Of a DNA stretch of 64,000 bases, positions 32,774 to 42,144 are shown in pieces (the first letter of the stretch is position 1; each line of letters starts with the position of its first letter). The stretch is taken from positions 124,001 to 188,000 of the forward strand of contig CAWESO010000002.1 of assembly GCA_963811775.1 (NCBI GenBank). The letters are read 5' to 3'. A model generated the notes under the pieces. It did no database searches. It was given only the letters and a program-made list of their open reading frames with translations, and had not been told where the DNA came from. The translations under genes were made by a program, and so were the position numbers. Source of the stretch: Chersky-840 sp963811775. Lineage in GTDB: Bacteria > Actinomycetota > Acidimicrobiia > Acidimicrobiales > UBA8190.

Positions 32774-33493
32774 TCAGGACGACAACGCCTGGAGGTTGAG
32801 TTCCTCAAGATGGCGGAAGAACTCGCGCGGCTGCTGGAACATCCAGTCGTGATCGAAGACGCGTTGGCCGGCTCCGGATGCGACAGTGAACGGGGCATTG
32901 ATCTCCTCGGCGAACCTCATCCCATCGGAACGCGAAAGGATCGAATCGCGATTCGCCCACAGGACATGCGCGGGAAGGCCGGCTGTTGCAACCTCTGCGC
33001 TGTCGGACTCGCGCCCGCTCGTGAAGCCCCACCACGCCGCGCCCACCAGCTGACGAGGATGCTCGATGCAAGTACGAGCAAAGGCACCTGCCGCTGTCGG
33101 GGTGGCCAGCCGTAGGAGTCGAACCGGGTGCTTCAAGACCTCGGCGGCGAGGCTCCACTCCCGCGACGCCCCCAAGGAGTCCGAAAAGACGAGCTCGACC
33201 ACCCGGTCAGGGAAGCGTGAGGCGAAGGCGAGTTCGATACCCCCGCCGAAGGAGTGGCCGATGAGGCTGAAACGATCGAGGCCGAGATCATCCACCGTCG
33301 CGGTGAAGGATTCGAGCACCGTCGAGAAGCTCCATCGGCCCCGTACCGCAAACAGGTCGGGAACGTAGACCCGGCACCGCTGATCGAGAAGTCCAACCAG
33401 TCCCCCGTACGTTGCGGGGCGCATTGCGAAGCCGTGCAGCACCACCACGGGCGGGCCGTCACCAGCCTTGATAGGAACATCGAGCCTTTTCAC
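32774..33493 (-). CDS. Alpha/beta hydrolase
   Basis: A 239-residue compact alpha/beta hydrolase. It has VVVLHGFAM for the oxyanion hole, the nucleophile elbow GHSFGGGIE, and HDWMFQQP near the end, whose His completes the triad; an Asp in WANRDSIL is the likely third member. There is no signal peptide, so it is cytoplasmic. The size and a cap region of about 80 residues resemble epoxide-hydrolase and haloperoxidase-like enzymes, but the substrate is unknown. The start is GTG at 33493 with a weak ribosome binding site. Confidence 0.85.
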   Translation of the reverse strand: MKRLDVPIKAGDGPPVVVLHGFAMRPATYGGLVGLLDQRCRVYVPDLFAVRGRWSFSTVLESFTATVDDLGLDRFSLIGHSFGGGIELAFASRFPDRVVELVFSDSLGASREWSLAAEVLKHPVRLLRLATPTAAGAFARTCIEHPRQLVGAAWWGFTSGRESDSAEVATAGLPAHVLWANRDSILSRSDGMRFAEEINAPFTVASGAGQRVFDHDWMFQQPREFFRHLEELNLQALSS

Positions 33494-33778
33494 GAAAGCT
33501 AAGCGTTCTGGAAGTGGCGAGCTCGCATCGGAGATCTGAATCGGTGCTTTCTGGGTCAGGGGGTCCCGCTTGGCATCTGAGCTCTGAAGGACTCCGACAG
33601 GCGCCGGTCGTTCCTCGCCTTGCGATCCATCCCGGCGCCGAGGGGTGCTGACCGAAGTTTGGCGCCGCCGAGAGACGTCGGAGCCCGCTCGTCGCTTACG
33701 ACAAGGATAGCGAGCCTCTCACTTGTCTGTGTGACGACCTCAATAGAGGCGGCGATATCGACCAATGCCAGAGGCGGA

Positions 33779-34396
33779 CTAGCTCGCAGTGGAGTCCGCG
33801 GGCGAGAACGACGCATTGAAGACGTTCCCCGGTCCGGGAATCACCAGGTTGAGAACCGGTGACACCAACCCACAATGGACGAGCTGCGGAATGGTGTACG
33901 TGCCGGAAAATGATGAACTTCCTCCCAAAGAGATAGCGCCACTGAACGTGACTGAGATCGCCTGGGCCGTCTCGCACTGATCCCCCACAATGTTGAACAG
34001 ACCGAGTGGCTCGACTGATTTCACAGCCACGTTGAACGTGGCTGTGGCAGTGACGACCAAGTTTGTGAGGTTGACGGTACCCGTGACCGGCTTGGAGGGC
34101 TCGAGGGAGAACGTGGCCGTCGCCAATCCCAGGCCCCCTTCGCTGACCGTCGTCGTGGCCGGTGGCAACGACAGGTTCCCGGTCAGCGCACCGGTCGTCA
34201 GGTCGATCGAGCCAACGAACGAGCCCGGTGGCACCACGACGGTTTGGTGGAGCTTGGCGAGCGTTGTTGAAGCATTGACCACGTAGTCGATAGGGATCAC
34301 GAGATCACTGGCATTGGCTGGTGCCGGTGAGCCGCTGAAAACCAGTATCCCTGCGACGGCCAAAGCGACCACTGCATATCCGAGCAAGCGCTTCAT
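33779..34396 (-). CDS. Secreted beta-rich protein of unknown function
   Basis: A 205-residue protein with a clear signal peptide (KRLLGYAVVALAVAGILVF, cleavage likely after ANA) and a mature part rich in Val, Thr, Ser and Gly with regular alternation, suggesting an all-beta domain. There are two Cys (GDQCETAQ and VHCGLV) that could form a disulfide. The family is not recognised. The ATG at 34396 has an excellent GAAGGGAGGG site, ruling out the longer open frame above it. It is divergent from the desaturase gene across 381 bases. Confidence 0.75.
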   Translation of the reverse strand: MKRLLGYAVVALAVAGILVFSGSPAPANASDLVIPIDYVVNASTTLAKLHQTVVVPPGSFVGSIDLTTGALTGNLSLPPATTTVSEGGLGLATATFSLEPSKPVTGTVNLTNLVVTATATFNVAVKSVEPLGLFNIVGDQCETAQAISVTFSGAISLGGSSSFSGTYTIPQLVHCGLVSPVLNLVIPGPGNVFNASFSPADSTAS

Positions 34397-34777
34397 GGGA
34401 GCCCTCCCTTCGGCAACGGACACCCGACCCCTCTGGCACCGGATACCCCGCATCGGCAGGGGCAAAACCTGTGGGCACCGACACCGGGATCAGGCCACTG
34501 ACGTGGTCATTCGCGGCGAGTCGGATGCCAACACCCCATTCGTTCCGATTCCCGACAATCTCACCCACACCCTGTGACCAGCGATTTTCCGGGGCGCAAT
34601 CTGCGGTCTTGTCCGATTGGGCTGCCCCTCGACGTCGACACAATTCACACGAGACGGCGCTGGCCGAGACATTCGGGCAGAGCACCGCTAGGATTGAGGC
34701 GGTAGTTGCCCTAGACCTCGGCGACCCAAGCAATAGTCGGGGCGTTCCTCGCGGACGCTCGGACAAGAAGGGAAGTC
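34397..34777. other. Divergent promoter region
   Basis: A 381-base gap between the starts of the secreted protein (minus) and the desaturase (plus), so promoters for both should lie here. Its base composition is slightly more AT-rich than the flanks. No convincing small gene or palindrome was seen. Confidence 0.35.
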
Positions 34778-35750
34778 GTGTTGGGCACTCTCCTGCAGAC
34801 CGCCGAACCGGTCGCGACGCCGGCCCCTGTCCCGTTAGGCGGCCGCATTGTCACTGTGGTGCTTGTCGCCGCGCCCCTGCTTGGGTTGGCGTGTCTCCTG
34901 CCGTTCATGTCAGGCCACCTTCTGAACATCAGCGACGTGGTGATCGCGACGGTGCTCTACGTCATCACGGGGTTCGGGATCTCGGTCGGCTTTCACCGGC
35001 TGCTGACGCACCGGAGTTTCAAGGCCAAGAGAGCCCTCAAGATCGGGCTCACAGTCGCCGGTTCGATGGCCATCGAGGGGTCGGCAATAAGCTGGGTGGC
35101 CATCCATCGCCGGCATCACATGTTCTCGGACCAGCTCGAAGACCCTCACTCTCCGCACCGTTACGGACCCGGCGCTGTCGGAACACTCAAGGGCTTCCTG
35201 TGGGCACATGTCGGCTGGTTGTTCGCCATGGACCCCACAGACACCGGGCGATTCGCTCCTGACCTCCGCCGGGACCGGGACTTCGTCGTGATCGACCGGC
35301 TGTTTCCGCTGCTGGCCGTGGCTTCCCTCACTCTCCCGTTCTTCATCGGATGGGCCCTGTCGGGAACCCTGTTCGGTGCGCTCGAGCGCGCTTCTCTGGG
35401 CTGGTCTCGTCAGGATGGCGATCCTCCATCACGTCACGTGGAGCATCAACTCGGTCTGCCACCTCTGGGGGCGAAGGCCGTTCGAAACCCACGACCAGAG
35501 CACCAATGTCGCCGCGCTATCCCTCCTCTCCTTCGGGGAGAGCTGGCACAACTTCCACCACGCCGCGCCATCCTCGGCGCGCCACGGCGTGCTGCCGCAC
35601 CAGCATGACGTGTCGGCTCGATTGATCTCGTACCTCGAACGATTGGGTTGGGCGACCAATGTGCGGTGGCCGAATGCAGCGCAGATCGTCGCCCACCTGA
35701 AACCAGGACCCGTCGAAGAACCGATGGCGAGTCGTCCGGTCGAGGCCTAG
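34778..35750 (+). pseudogene. Acyl-CoA/acyl-lipid delta-9-type desaturase, frameshifted
   Basis: A membrane di-iron fatty-acid desaturase of about 320 residues split over two frames. The first frame has two hydrophobic pairs of helices and the His boxes HRLLTH and HRRHH. The second frame, ending at 35750, has the third box HNFHH and the C-terminus LLSFGESWHNFHHAAP. The expected protein crosses frames at about 35388, where CGCGCG appears to have lost one CG (two bases). Uncorrected, the first frame runs to 35608 with a nonsense tail. All eight-histidine boxes survive, so the damage is recent or an artefact. The GTG start at 34778 has AGAAGGGA upstream. Confidence 0.85.
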
Positions 35751-35814
35751 GGAGCCGACCCGGGGCGGCCAGGTGATGATGGCGAGCGCGTCTCGCAGGG
35801 TTCGGGAACTTTGA

Positions 35815-36510
35815 ATGCCCGGTGAGCGGCTCCACCGGATCCTGATCCAGTTGTCGGCCGGGGGCTCGGAGACGCGCTCGTCGGCGCGGCTTTGTGAAGT
35901 GAGCTACGAGATCGTCGGAGTGACTGGTGCCGGGGTCATGCTCATGTCGGGAGACATGCCGGGCGGGTCGTTGTGCGCTTCCAACGAGGTGAGCAGGCGA
36001 ATCGAGGACCTGCAGTACTCGTTGGGCGAAGGCCCGTGCGTTGAGGCCCATGAACAGGGGAGGGTCGTGCTCGAACCCGATCTCGCCGATCCGTACATCA
36101 CACGGTGGTTGGCCTTTAGCCCTGCCGCTGTCGCCGCGGGCGCCCGGGCTGTGTTCGCATTCCCGATGCGGGTAGGCAGTGTCCGGGTCGGTGCCCTCAA
36201 CCTGTATCGAGACCGGCCGGGCGTTCTGGACGACGACCAGCACGCCGACGCATTGGTCATGGCCGACGTGGCCGCCCAGTGGGTGATTGACATGCAGGCG
36301 GGTGCTCCTCCCGGGACGGTGGCGCGGGAGTTGGAGCAAGGGGCCGACTTCCATTTCGCCCTGCACAACGCGGCCGGCATGGTGGCGATCCAACTCGACG
36401 TCAGCATCACCGAGGCGCTCATCCGCCTACGCGCCCTCGCCTTCAGCAGCGGCCGCCCTCTGAGCGACGTCGCCGACGACGTCATCACTCGACGGCTCCG
36501 GATCGGATGA
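35815..36510 (+). CDS. GAF-ANTAR regulator 1
   Basis: A 231-residue protein with a GAF domain (about 5-160) ending in GALNLYRDRPGVLDDDQ, and an ANTAR domain (about 170-228, with FHFALHNAAGMVAIQLDVSITEALIRLRALA). ANTAR domains bind dihexaloop RNA hairpins and prevent transcription termination; the GAF part senses a small ligand or light. This pairing is an actinobacterial hallmark. It sits upstream of a second GAF-ANTAR gene on the same strand with 115 bases between. The ATG is used; no strong ribosome binding site is seen. Confidence 0.85.
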   Translation: MPGERLHRILIQLSAGGSETRSSARLCEVSYEIVGVTGAGVMLMSGDMPGGSLCASNEVSRRIEDLQYSLGEGPCVEAHEQGRVVLEPDLADPYITRWLAFSPAAVAAGARAVFAFPMRVGSVRVGALNLYRDRPGVLDDDQHADALVMADVAAQWVIDMQAGAPPGTVARELEQGADFHFALHNAAGMVAIQLDVSITEALIRLRALAFSSGRPLSDVADDVITRRLRIG

Positions 36511-36625
36511 CCTGCCTGATCGACGCGCGTGCCCCGGTTCCCGGTTAGGTAAATTGTCGTCAGGCCGCACTGGACCTGCCCCTGGAGCTGGGACAGTGCG
36601 GTTCCGCCTGCGAGGGGAGGTCGAG

Positions 36626-37357
36626 ATGCCCCGAGAGGAAGATGTCCTCCGAGCCCTCGTCGAGATGGCAGACACCCTGGTGGAGGACTATGACGTCATC
36701 GACGTCTTGACCGGCCTCACCGACCGCTGCGTGAAGCTGCTCGGAGTCTCCGCTGCCGGCGTGATGCTCGTCTCTCCCGACGGGGAGTTGCGGTTGGCGG
36801 CCTCGTCGAGTGAGGCCATGCGGGTCCTCGAGCTGTTCGAGCTGCAGGCTCAGGACGGCCCCTGCCTCGATGCCTTCCGGACGGGTGAGCCTGTCGGCCA
36901 CGAGAGCCTGCGCGTCGGGTCGGTGCGATGGCCAGCGTTCTCGACCGCAGCCCGCCGTGCGGGCTTCGAGTCGGTGTTCGCGCTACCCCTGCGTCTGCGG
37001 GATCGGACCATAGGTGCCCTCAACCTCTTCAGCGTCGGTCACACCCCCATGGACGAAAGCAACGTGGTCGTGGCCCGCGCCTTCGCCGACTTGGCCACCA
37101 TCAGCGTCCTGCAGCATCGTGGCGCCGCCGAAGCTCAACGCCTCAACGAGCAGCTTTCGGGTGCCTTGACGAGCCGCATCGTGATCGAACAGGCCAAAGG
37201 GGTAATTGCCGAGCGCAGCGGTCTGGACATGGCAGAGGCGTTCTTGCAGTTGCGGCGCTACGCCCGCGCCCACCAGCTGCGTCTCACGGACGTGGCGCAA
37301 ACCACCGTTGACGGCACCCTGGATCCGTCGACGTGGACCGCCGGAAAAGGCCAGTGA
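36626..37357 (+). CDS. GAF-ANTAR regulator 2
   Basis: A 243-residue protein: GAF domain (about 20-165, with GPCLDAFRTGEPV and IGALNLFS) and ANTAR domain (about 178-235, with RIVIEQAKGVIAERSGLDMAEAFLQLRRYA, a strong match to the consensus). The ATG at 36626 has GGGGAGG seven bases upstream, so the open frame above is not used. Probably an RNA-binding antiterminator controlled by its GAF ligand. It diverges clearly from regulator 1 in sequence, so the pair is not a recent duplication. Targets are not visible. Confidence 0.9.
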   Translation: MPREEDVLRALVEMADTLVEDYDVIDVLTGLTDRCVKLLGVSAAGVMLVSPDGELRLAASSSEAMRVLELFELQAQDGPCLDAFRTGEPVGHESLRVGSVRWPAFSTAARRAGFESVFALPLRLRDRTIGALNLFSVGHTPMDESNVVVARAFADLATISVLQHRGAAEAQRLNEQLSGALTSRIVIEQAKGVIAERSGLDMAEAFLQLRRYARAHQLRLTDVAQTTVDGTLDPSTWTAGKGQ

Positions 37358-37415
37358 CCTGAGATGGTGAGTGCGACCACCGGGCGCCGACCGTTCGCCC
37401 CTCGCACCAGCTGGG

Positions 37416-38192
37416 TCAGGCGGGCATGGGTCCCATCTTGATCACGGCGAAGGAAGCGCCGTCGGGGTCCATGAGCACGGCGAAACGACCGGGAGGTATG
37501 TCCGTCGGCGGCACCAGGGTCACGGCACCGAGCTCGCTCGCCTTGGCCACCGTGGCGTCGGTGTCCTCGGTCCCGAAGTACACGAGCCAGTGGGCCGGTA
37601 CCTCGGTGGGAACCATGTCAGGCATGGTCATCATCCCGGCGACCGACTCCTCCCCGAGCTTCCACTCGGTGTACTTCATCCCGTCCATGTCGAGGTCGTT
37701 TGGCCTCCAGCCGAAGACCTCGGTGTAGAAGGTCTTGGCGGCCGGCACGTCACGGGTGTTCAGTTCGTTCCAGGCGAAGGACCCCGACTCGTTGGCCAGT
37801 TCGGCTCCCGGGAAGGACTTGGGCTGCCAGATGCCGATTGCAGCCCCGGTCGGGTCGGCGAAGACCGCCATGCGCCCGATGTCGGTCACATCCATGGGTT
37901 CGACGAACACGCCGGCTCCGGCCTTCTTGGCACGATCGACCGTTGCATCGGCGTCGTCCACGGAGATGTAGGTGACCCATGCGCTCGGCTGACCATCCGT
38001 CATGAGTCCCATGTTGCCGGCCACCGTTTTCCCGCCTTTGCGCAGCAGGGTGTAGTGGCCCATCGCCTCGCCTTGGTCGTCTGCCTCCCACCCGAAGAGG
38101 CCGCAGTAGAAGGAGTTGGAGCCGGCCAAGTCCTTGGCAGCGTGGTCGACCCACGACGGAGTTCCTGGGGCGTACGAGGTGAACTCGGGCAT
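37416..38192 (-). CDS. VOC-family protein with two glyoxalase-like domains
   Basis: A 258-residue protein made of two vicinal-oxygen-chelate modules (about 8-122 and 135-253). Each begins with a W-x-E/D-x-x-x-x-D-type strand (PSWVDHAAKDLAGS and FAWNELNTRDVPA) and ends with a metal-site strand (FADPTGAAIGIWQ and LMDPDGASFAVIK). This double layout is common in actinobacteria, with uncertain substrates (hydroxyl-phenyl, antibiotic or stress roles have been reported for some). The strong GGAGGG site before the ATG supports the start. Metal ligands look incomplete in the second module, so binding rather than catalysis is possible. Confidence 0.85.
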   Translation of the reverse strand: MPEFTSYAPGTPSWVDHAAKDLAGSNSFYCGLFGWEADDQGEAMGHYTLLRKGGKTVAGNMGLMTDGQPSAWVTYISVDDADATVDRAKKAGAGVFVEPMDVTDIGRMAVFADPTGAAIGIWQPKSFPGAELANESGSFAWNELNTRDVPAAKTFYTEVFGWRPNDLDMDGMKYTEWKLGEESVAGMMTMPDMVPTEVPAHWLVYFGTEDTDATVAKASELGAVTLVPPTDIPPGRFAVLMDPDGASFAVIKMGPMPA

Positions 38193-38426
38193 GGCGTTCC
38201 CTCCTGTTCTGGAGTCGCTGGGGTCCTCGACCGCAGCGTAACCAGGGCGCTTCCCCGTGGAAAGGGGCGTTTCCCGGTGGATGGACCAGGCCGCTGCGAC
38301 GGTGGCTCACCCCAGGTCGAGACCTCGTGCAACAGAAGATTGCCCGCGTCAAAGTTCGCTCTTCTGGCTGATGTGATCCATCCAGATGCCGCGAGGCGAA
38401 TGACATGGGAGCGAAAGGAGCCCACG

Positions 38427-38723
38427 ATGGCCGTGGTCTTGGAAGTGGTGTTTGAGGGACTGTCTCCCCAGCAATACGACCAGCTCAAGGGCAAGGTTGG
38501 CTGGGTCGACTCACCGCCCGTCGGGGGGATCTCGCACGTGGTGTGGTGGGAGGGAAACGACTGCCACGGGATCGACGTGTGGGAGTCAGAGGAAGCCTGG
38601 GCCACGTTTGGACAGGACCGAATGGGACCGGCCGCCGCTGAGCTTGGGATCTCGATGGAGGGGACCCCGGTTTTCCACCAGGCGCACGAGATCCTGATCG
38701 TGAAGACGCTGCGCCAACCCTAG
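38427..38723 (+). CDS. Small protein, ABM/dabb-like alpha-beta barrel type
   Basis: A 98-residue protein with AAAGGAG upstream of the ATG. Short beta strands (VVLEVVFEGLS, GGISHVVWWEG, GIDVWESEEAW) and a C-terminal HEILIVKTL give the ferredoxin-like layout of antibiotic-biosynthesis-monooxygenase or dabb proteins, typically dimeric and often of unknown role. Its TAG stop is shared with the convergent hydrolase stop in the palindrome CCTAGG. Confidence 0.7.
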   Translation: MAVVLEVVFEGLSPQQYDQLKGKVGWVDSPPVGGISHVVWWEGNDCHGIDVWESEEAWATFGQDRMGPAAAELGISMEGTPVFHQAHEILIVKTLRQP

Positions 38724-41152
38724 GAATGCGCCACGGCGTTCACGATCGGCTGGTACTGCCGACATGGCTCGTTGCGGAGGCTCGGACACGGCGGCAGCGG
38801 CGTCGGGACCTTGACACCGGGAACCACCGGAAGCACGAGGCTCGACGGCATGGGCCGTGACGAGGCGATCGAGACCGTCGCCGTGCCATGGGGAACCGTC
38901 TGGGCGAACGCCCACACTGGCTGCGTGCCATTCGGCGCGGAGATCGTCACGCGTATACGCGAGCCCGGTCGGTACACATGCCCCTCGTAGTAGAGCGGGA
39001 TGACGACCTTGACGAACTGCCCACTCGGCATCGGCGCTGCGGCGGCCGTCGTGAACCAGGGGATGGGATCGAGGATCGTGCTCCGCTGCTTGAACATGTT
39101 GTTGGAACTGGTGGCGAGGGCGCGCTCGCTGGCTCGTATCCAGCCGTTTTGGACGAACGTCTCGTTGCCGTCCGGACGGACCTCGCTGATCGTGGCCTGC
39201 AGGTCGACGTCGGGAGTCGACGAGCGCACCCAGAGATCGACGGCTCCGGAGCCGATGACGACGGTGTCCGCGGTCAGCGGCGCCGAGACATAGGAGACGG
39301 CCGTACCGGCGGGATTCTGCTCCCAGTTCCATGACCACTGGGATGCGTTGCCCCATAGACCGCCGGCTTCGGCGGTACTCCCGAAGTCGTTGAGGGGTAG
39401 GGCGTTGGCGTTCGAGGTGTACCAGTTGACACCCCCGCTCGCCGGAGCCTGGGTGCCCAGTGTCCCCGCCGGTCCGAGGTACCACGTACGCGCTTTCGTG
39501 CCCGGGACGGGAAACTTCGAGAAGTCCTGCTCGAAGCCGGGATACGGGTTGCCTGCCGTCGAGCTCCCCGTGGGTGACGTTCCGGCTCCACTGTCGAAGA
39601 GGACCCGCACCTCCGGGAGCTTCTCGAAGGCGGCGAGGGCCGATTGGTACGTCGGAAGCGTCTGGATCGGGTCCGCCGGCAGCGTCACGATGTCGGTGTC
39701 CGGGAGTCCCATAGCCGCCTGATAGATGACCGGTGACGCGGCGTGGATGACAGCGGCATTCACGACGGGCGCCTGGTGGGCAACGAACAGCTCGAGGAAG
39801 TCGTACCAGCGGTCGAAGGTATACGGGTCGACGGAGTCGACGTGGGCGCCGTTGGTGAAGGTGAACCACTTCTGCTTCGTTCCGGTGAAGTGCTGAACCA
39901 GGTCCGGGCAGTGGCCCCCGGTCTGCTCGTCTTCCCACTGACACGCCATGAACACCGGCACCTTGATCCGCTTGACGAAGGAGACGGGGTCCAACTGGTC
40001 GGCGACCTTGGGGTTGTAATGCGCGTTCGCGGCGATCTTCGCGTCCAGGTTGGCGGCTTCGCCATGGAGCACCTGGTTGGCGAGGCATGTCTTGTCGCCA
40101 CTTTGGATCTGCTGATACGCCCAGGGCTGCCCGCTGGTCGGTCCGGCCGGTTCGGCCTCCTCCTGCCGCTGCTGTGCCCAAACGGTGGCGAACCCGGTGT
40201 TGAGGATGCCGCCGGGGTAGAGCGTGGACGCAGTGGCGTCGATGGTCGAGAGCGGCGAGATCGCCTCCAGGTCGGGGGGATCGAGCTGCGCCGTGAAGAG
40301 CTGGCTGATGGCGCCGTACGAGATGCCCATCATCCCGACCTTGTGATCGCGCACCCACGGCTGGTGTGCGATGGTTTCGATGACGTCATAGCCGTCGAGG
40401 TTCTGCAGCGGCTCGAAGAAGTCGTAGGCGCCGCCTGAGCAGCCTGTCCCGCGCATGTTCACGTCCACCACCGCGAAGCCCATCAGATTGGCGAGAACGG
40501 CGATGCCGTTGACCGGCCCGGCGGGATCGGCGTACCCGTATCCCGAGTACTCGATCAGGGTGGGGTAAGGCGGAAGGTAGTCAGGACCATTCGGGAGCTT
40601 TGTGCCCGCCGGCAGGCCGGGCTCACCTGCCGGGCTCGTTGGCGGATGCACGTCGATGGCGAGCTTTGTCCCGTCGCGCGTGGTCAGATACGAGTAGCCG
40701 CTGTCAGCAATCGATTGGTGGTAGATGCCCGGGTCCCACGGCGCCGCCCGGTCTCCGTGCACGGTGATCCGCCCTGACTCTGTTCCCGATGCCAGGCGCA
40801 CTCGGTAGCCCTTGCCCGGCGGCACATTCCGAAACAGCAGACCACCGAGCGAGTCGGCATCCTGGGTGTAGAGGGTCTGCCCGCTGGACGTGACTAGTGC
40901 CATCTGGGCTGACGGCGCGAGACCCGTGACATACACCTGCTCGGCACTGCCCACGGCCTGGAAAGTCGTGGGTGTTGCCGCCCCGGCGCTTGTTGCGGTC
41001 AGTGGGCCGACGACAAGCAGGGCGCCGAGCAGAAGCACCGAGGCATGCGCCGAACGCCGCCGGACGAGTGTGCTCCTCGCCCTGGCGCCGAGGACCGTGG
41101 CGCCACCGTCGTTCGCTAACGCTCTGCGTGACATCCCGCCCACCCTGGTCAT
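38720..41152 (-). CDS. Secreted CocE/NonD-family (peptidase S15) hydrolase
   Basis: An 810-residue secreted hydrolase. An N-terminal signal (hydrophobic SVLLLGALLVVGPLTA, then SAGAA) precedes an X-Pro dipeptidyl-peptidase/cocaine-esterase fold: YPTLIEYSGYGYADP for the oxyanion region, VDVNMRGTGCSGGAYDFF, and the nucleophile elbow GISYG. The catalytic Asp and His are likely in the PVFMACQWEDEQTGG and FTNGAHVDSVD segments. A C-terminal jelly-roll domain carries RPGSRIRVTIS, the family's conserved ending. The substrate may be an ester, amide or dipeptide outside the cell. It ends with its stop overlapping that of the small convergent gene. Confidence 0.85.
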   Translation of the reverse strand: MTRVGGMSRRALANDGGATVLGARARSTLVRRRSAHASVLLLGALLVVGPLTATSAGAATPTTFQAVGSAEQVYVTGLAPSAQMALVTSSGQTLYTQDADSLGGLLFRNVPPGKGYRVRLASGTESGRITVHGDRAAPWDPGIYHQSIADSGYSYLTTRDGTKLAIDVHPPTSPAGEPGLPAGTKLPNGPDYLPPYPTLIEYSGYGYADPAGPVNGIAVLANLMGFAVVDVNMRGTGCSGGAYDFFEPLQNLDGYDVIETIAHQPWVRDHKVGMMGISYGAISQLFTAQLDPPDLEAISPLSTIDATASTLYPGGILNTGFATVWAQQRQEEAEPAGPTSGQPWAYQQIQSGDKTCLANQVLHGEAANLDAKIAANAHYNPKVADQLDPVSFVKRIKVPVFMACQWEDEQTGGHCPDLVQHFTGTKQKWFTFTNGAHVDSVDPYTFDRWYDFLELFVAHQAPVVNAAVIHAASPVIYQAAMGLPDTDIVTLPADPIQTLPTYQSALAAFEKLPEVRVLFDSGAGTSPTGSSTAGNPYPGFEQDFSKFPVPGTKARTWYLGPAGTLGTQAPASGGVNWYTSNANALPLNDFGSTAEAGGLWGNASQWSWNWEQNPAGTAVSYVSAPLTADTVVIGSGAVDLWVRSSTPDVDLQATISEVRPDGNETFVQNGWIRASERALATSSNNMFKQRSTILDPIPWFTTAAAAPMPSGQFVKVVIPLYYEGHVYRPGSRIRVTISAPNGTQPVWAFAQTVPHGTATVSIASSRPMPSSLVLPVVPGVKVPTPLPPCPSLRNEPCRQYQPIVNAVAHS

Positions 41153-41364
41153 TTTTCTTACGGCTCTTCGACGGATCGGGCGGGGCGGGTACCCTTGCTG
41201 CCGGTCTCAACAGGACCAACTCCACGCCATACCATTCCGGTAGATCCTCCCCTACGGGCGGTTGTGCGGAATCGGTGAAAACACGTGAGTGCGGCAGGTG
41301 ATACTTCTCGTCACCGCCGGATCGGACACCGTCTCCGCTTGCAGGGTCGGGGGAGACGCACGGA

Positions 41365-42096
41365 ATGAGTCAGGGCGAGGTGAGCAGAGTGACGATATAC
41401 GGGCCCGACATCTACACCGAGCCGGCGGGCGACCCCGACACGCTGGCGAATCTCGGTCCACTGCGCCCGATGGCCGGCGTCTGGGAGGGGACCAAGGGCG
41501 CCGACAGACACCCCGTCGTCGAGGGGACCGAAGAGAACACGTTCGTCGAGCATTACGAGCTGCACCCGATCGACCGCCAGACGAACGGGCCCCAGCTCTT
41601 CTACGGGCTGCGGTACCACACCCACATCACCAAGCCCGGCGAGGTCGAGACGTTCCACGACCAGGTCGGCTACTGGCTCTACGAGCCCGCAGCGCAGGCG
41701 GTGACCCTCACGCTCGGCATACCCCGGGCCCAGGTGCTCCTGGCGTCGGGCCCCGCCGGACCTGACGCCACCGAATTCGAGCTCACGGCGACGGTCGGTT
41801 CCGAGGTCCATGGCATCTTGTCCAACCCCTTCCTCGACGAGTCCTTCCGCACCCTCAGCTACCGGATCAACGTCACGATCAACGGCGACGGGACCTGGTC
41901 CTACGAAGAGGAAGGTGTGCTGCAGATCCCCGGCAGGGAGGAACCGTTCAGCCACATAGACCGCAACACCCTGACGAGAGTCGCCCCACCCGAGCTCAAT
42001 CCTCTGGCCAGGGCGGCGGCGGGCTCAGGACCTGCCGTTGCCAGCCCCGGCAGCCTCGGCATCGGCTCCTTGCGAATCACCGGAGAACGCCTCTGA
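41365..42096 (+). CDS. Nitrobindin-like/heme-binding beta-barrel protein
   Basis: A 243-residue protein whose core (about 30-210) has the signature of nitrobindin-type (DUF1794/THAP4-like) ten-stranded barrels: LGPLRPMAGVWEGTKG at the start, DQVGYWLYEPAAQAVTLTLGIPRAQVLLASG in the middle, and HIDRNTLTRV near the end. Members bind ferric heme through a C-terminal His, and H194 or a nearby His is the candidate. There is no signal peptide. ATG 41365 has a GGGGGAG site about ten bases upstream. It stands alone; no heme or nitrosative-stress genes adjoin. Confidence 0.8.
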   Translation: MSQGEVSRVTIYGPDIYTEPAGDPDTLANLGPLRPMAGVWEGTKGADRHPVVEGTEENTFVEHYELHPIDRQTNGPQLFYGLRYHTHITKPGEVETFHDQVGYWLYEPAAQAVTLTLGIPRAQVLLASGPAGPDATEFELTATVGSEVHGILSNPFLDESFRTLSYRINVTINGDGTWSYEEEGVLQIPGREEPFSHIDRNTLTRVAPPELNPLARAAAGSGPAVASPGSLGIGSLRITGERL

Positions 42097-42144
42097 GCGG
42101 GTGAAGCTCGAGCTTTCCCCCGCTGCGTGTTGCGGATGCCGTTG

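Noticed and set aside
40704..41225. Arg-rich minus-strand frame over the start of the CocE/NonD gene
   Set aside because: It overlaps the signal peptide and N-terminus of a well-supported gene in another frame and has no protein-like features.
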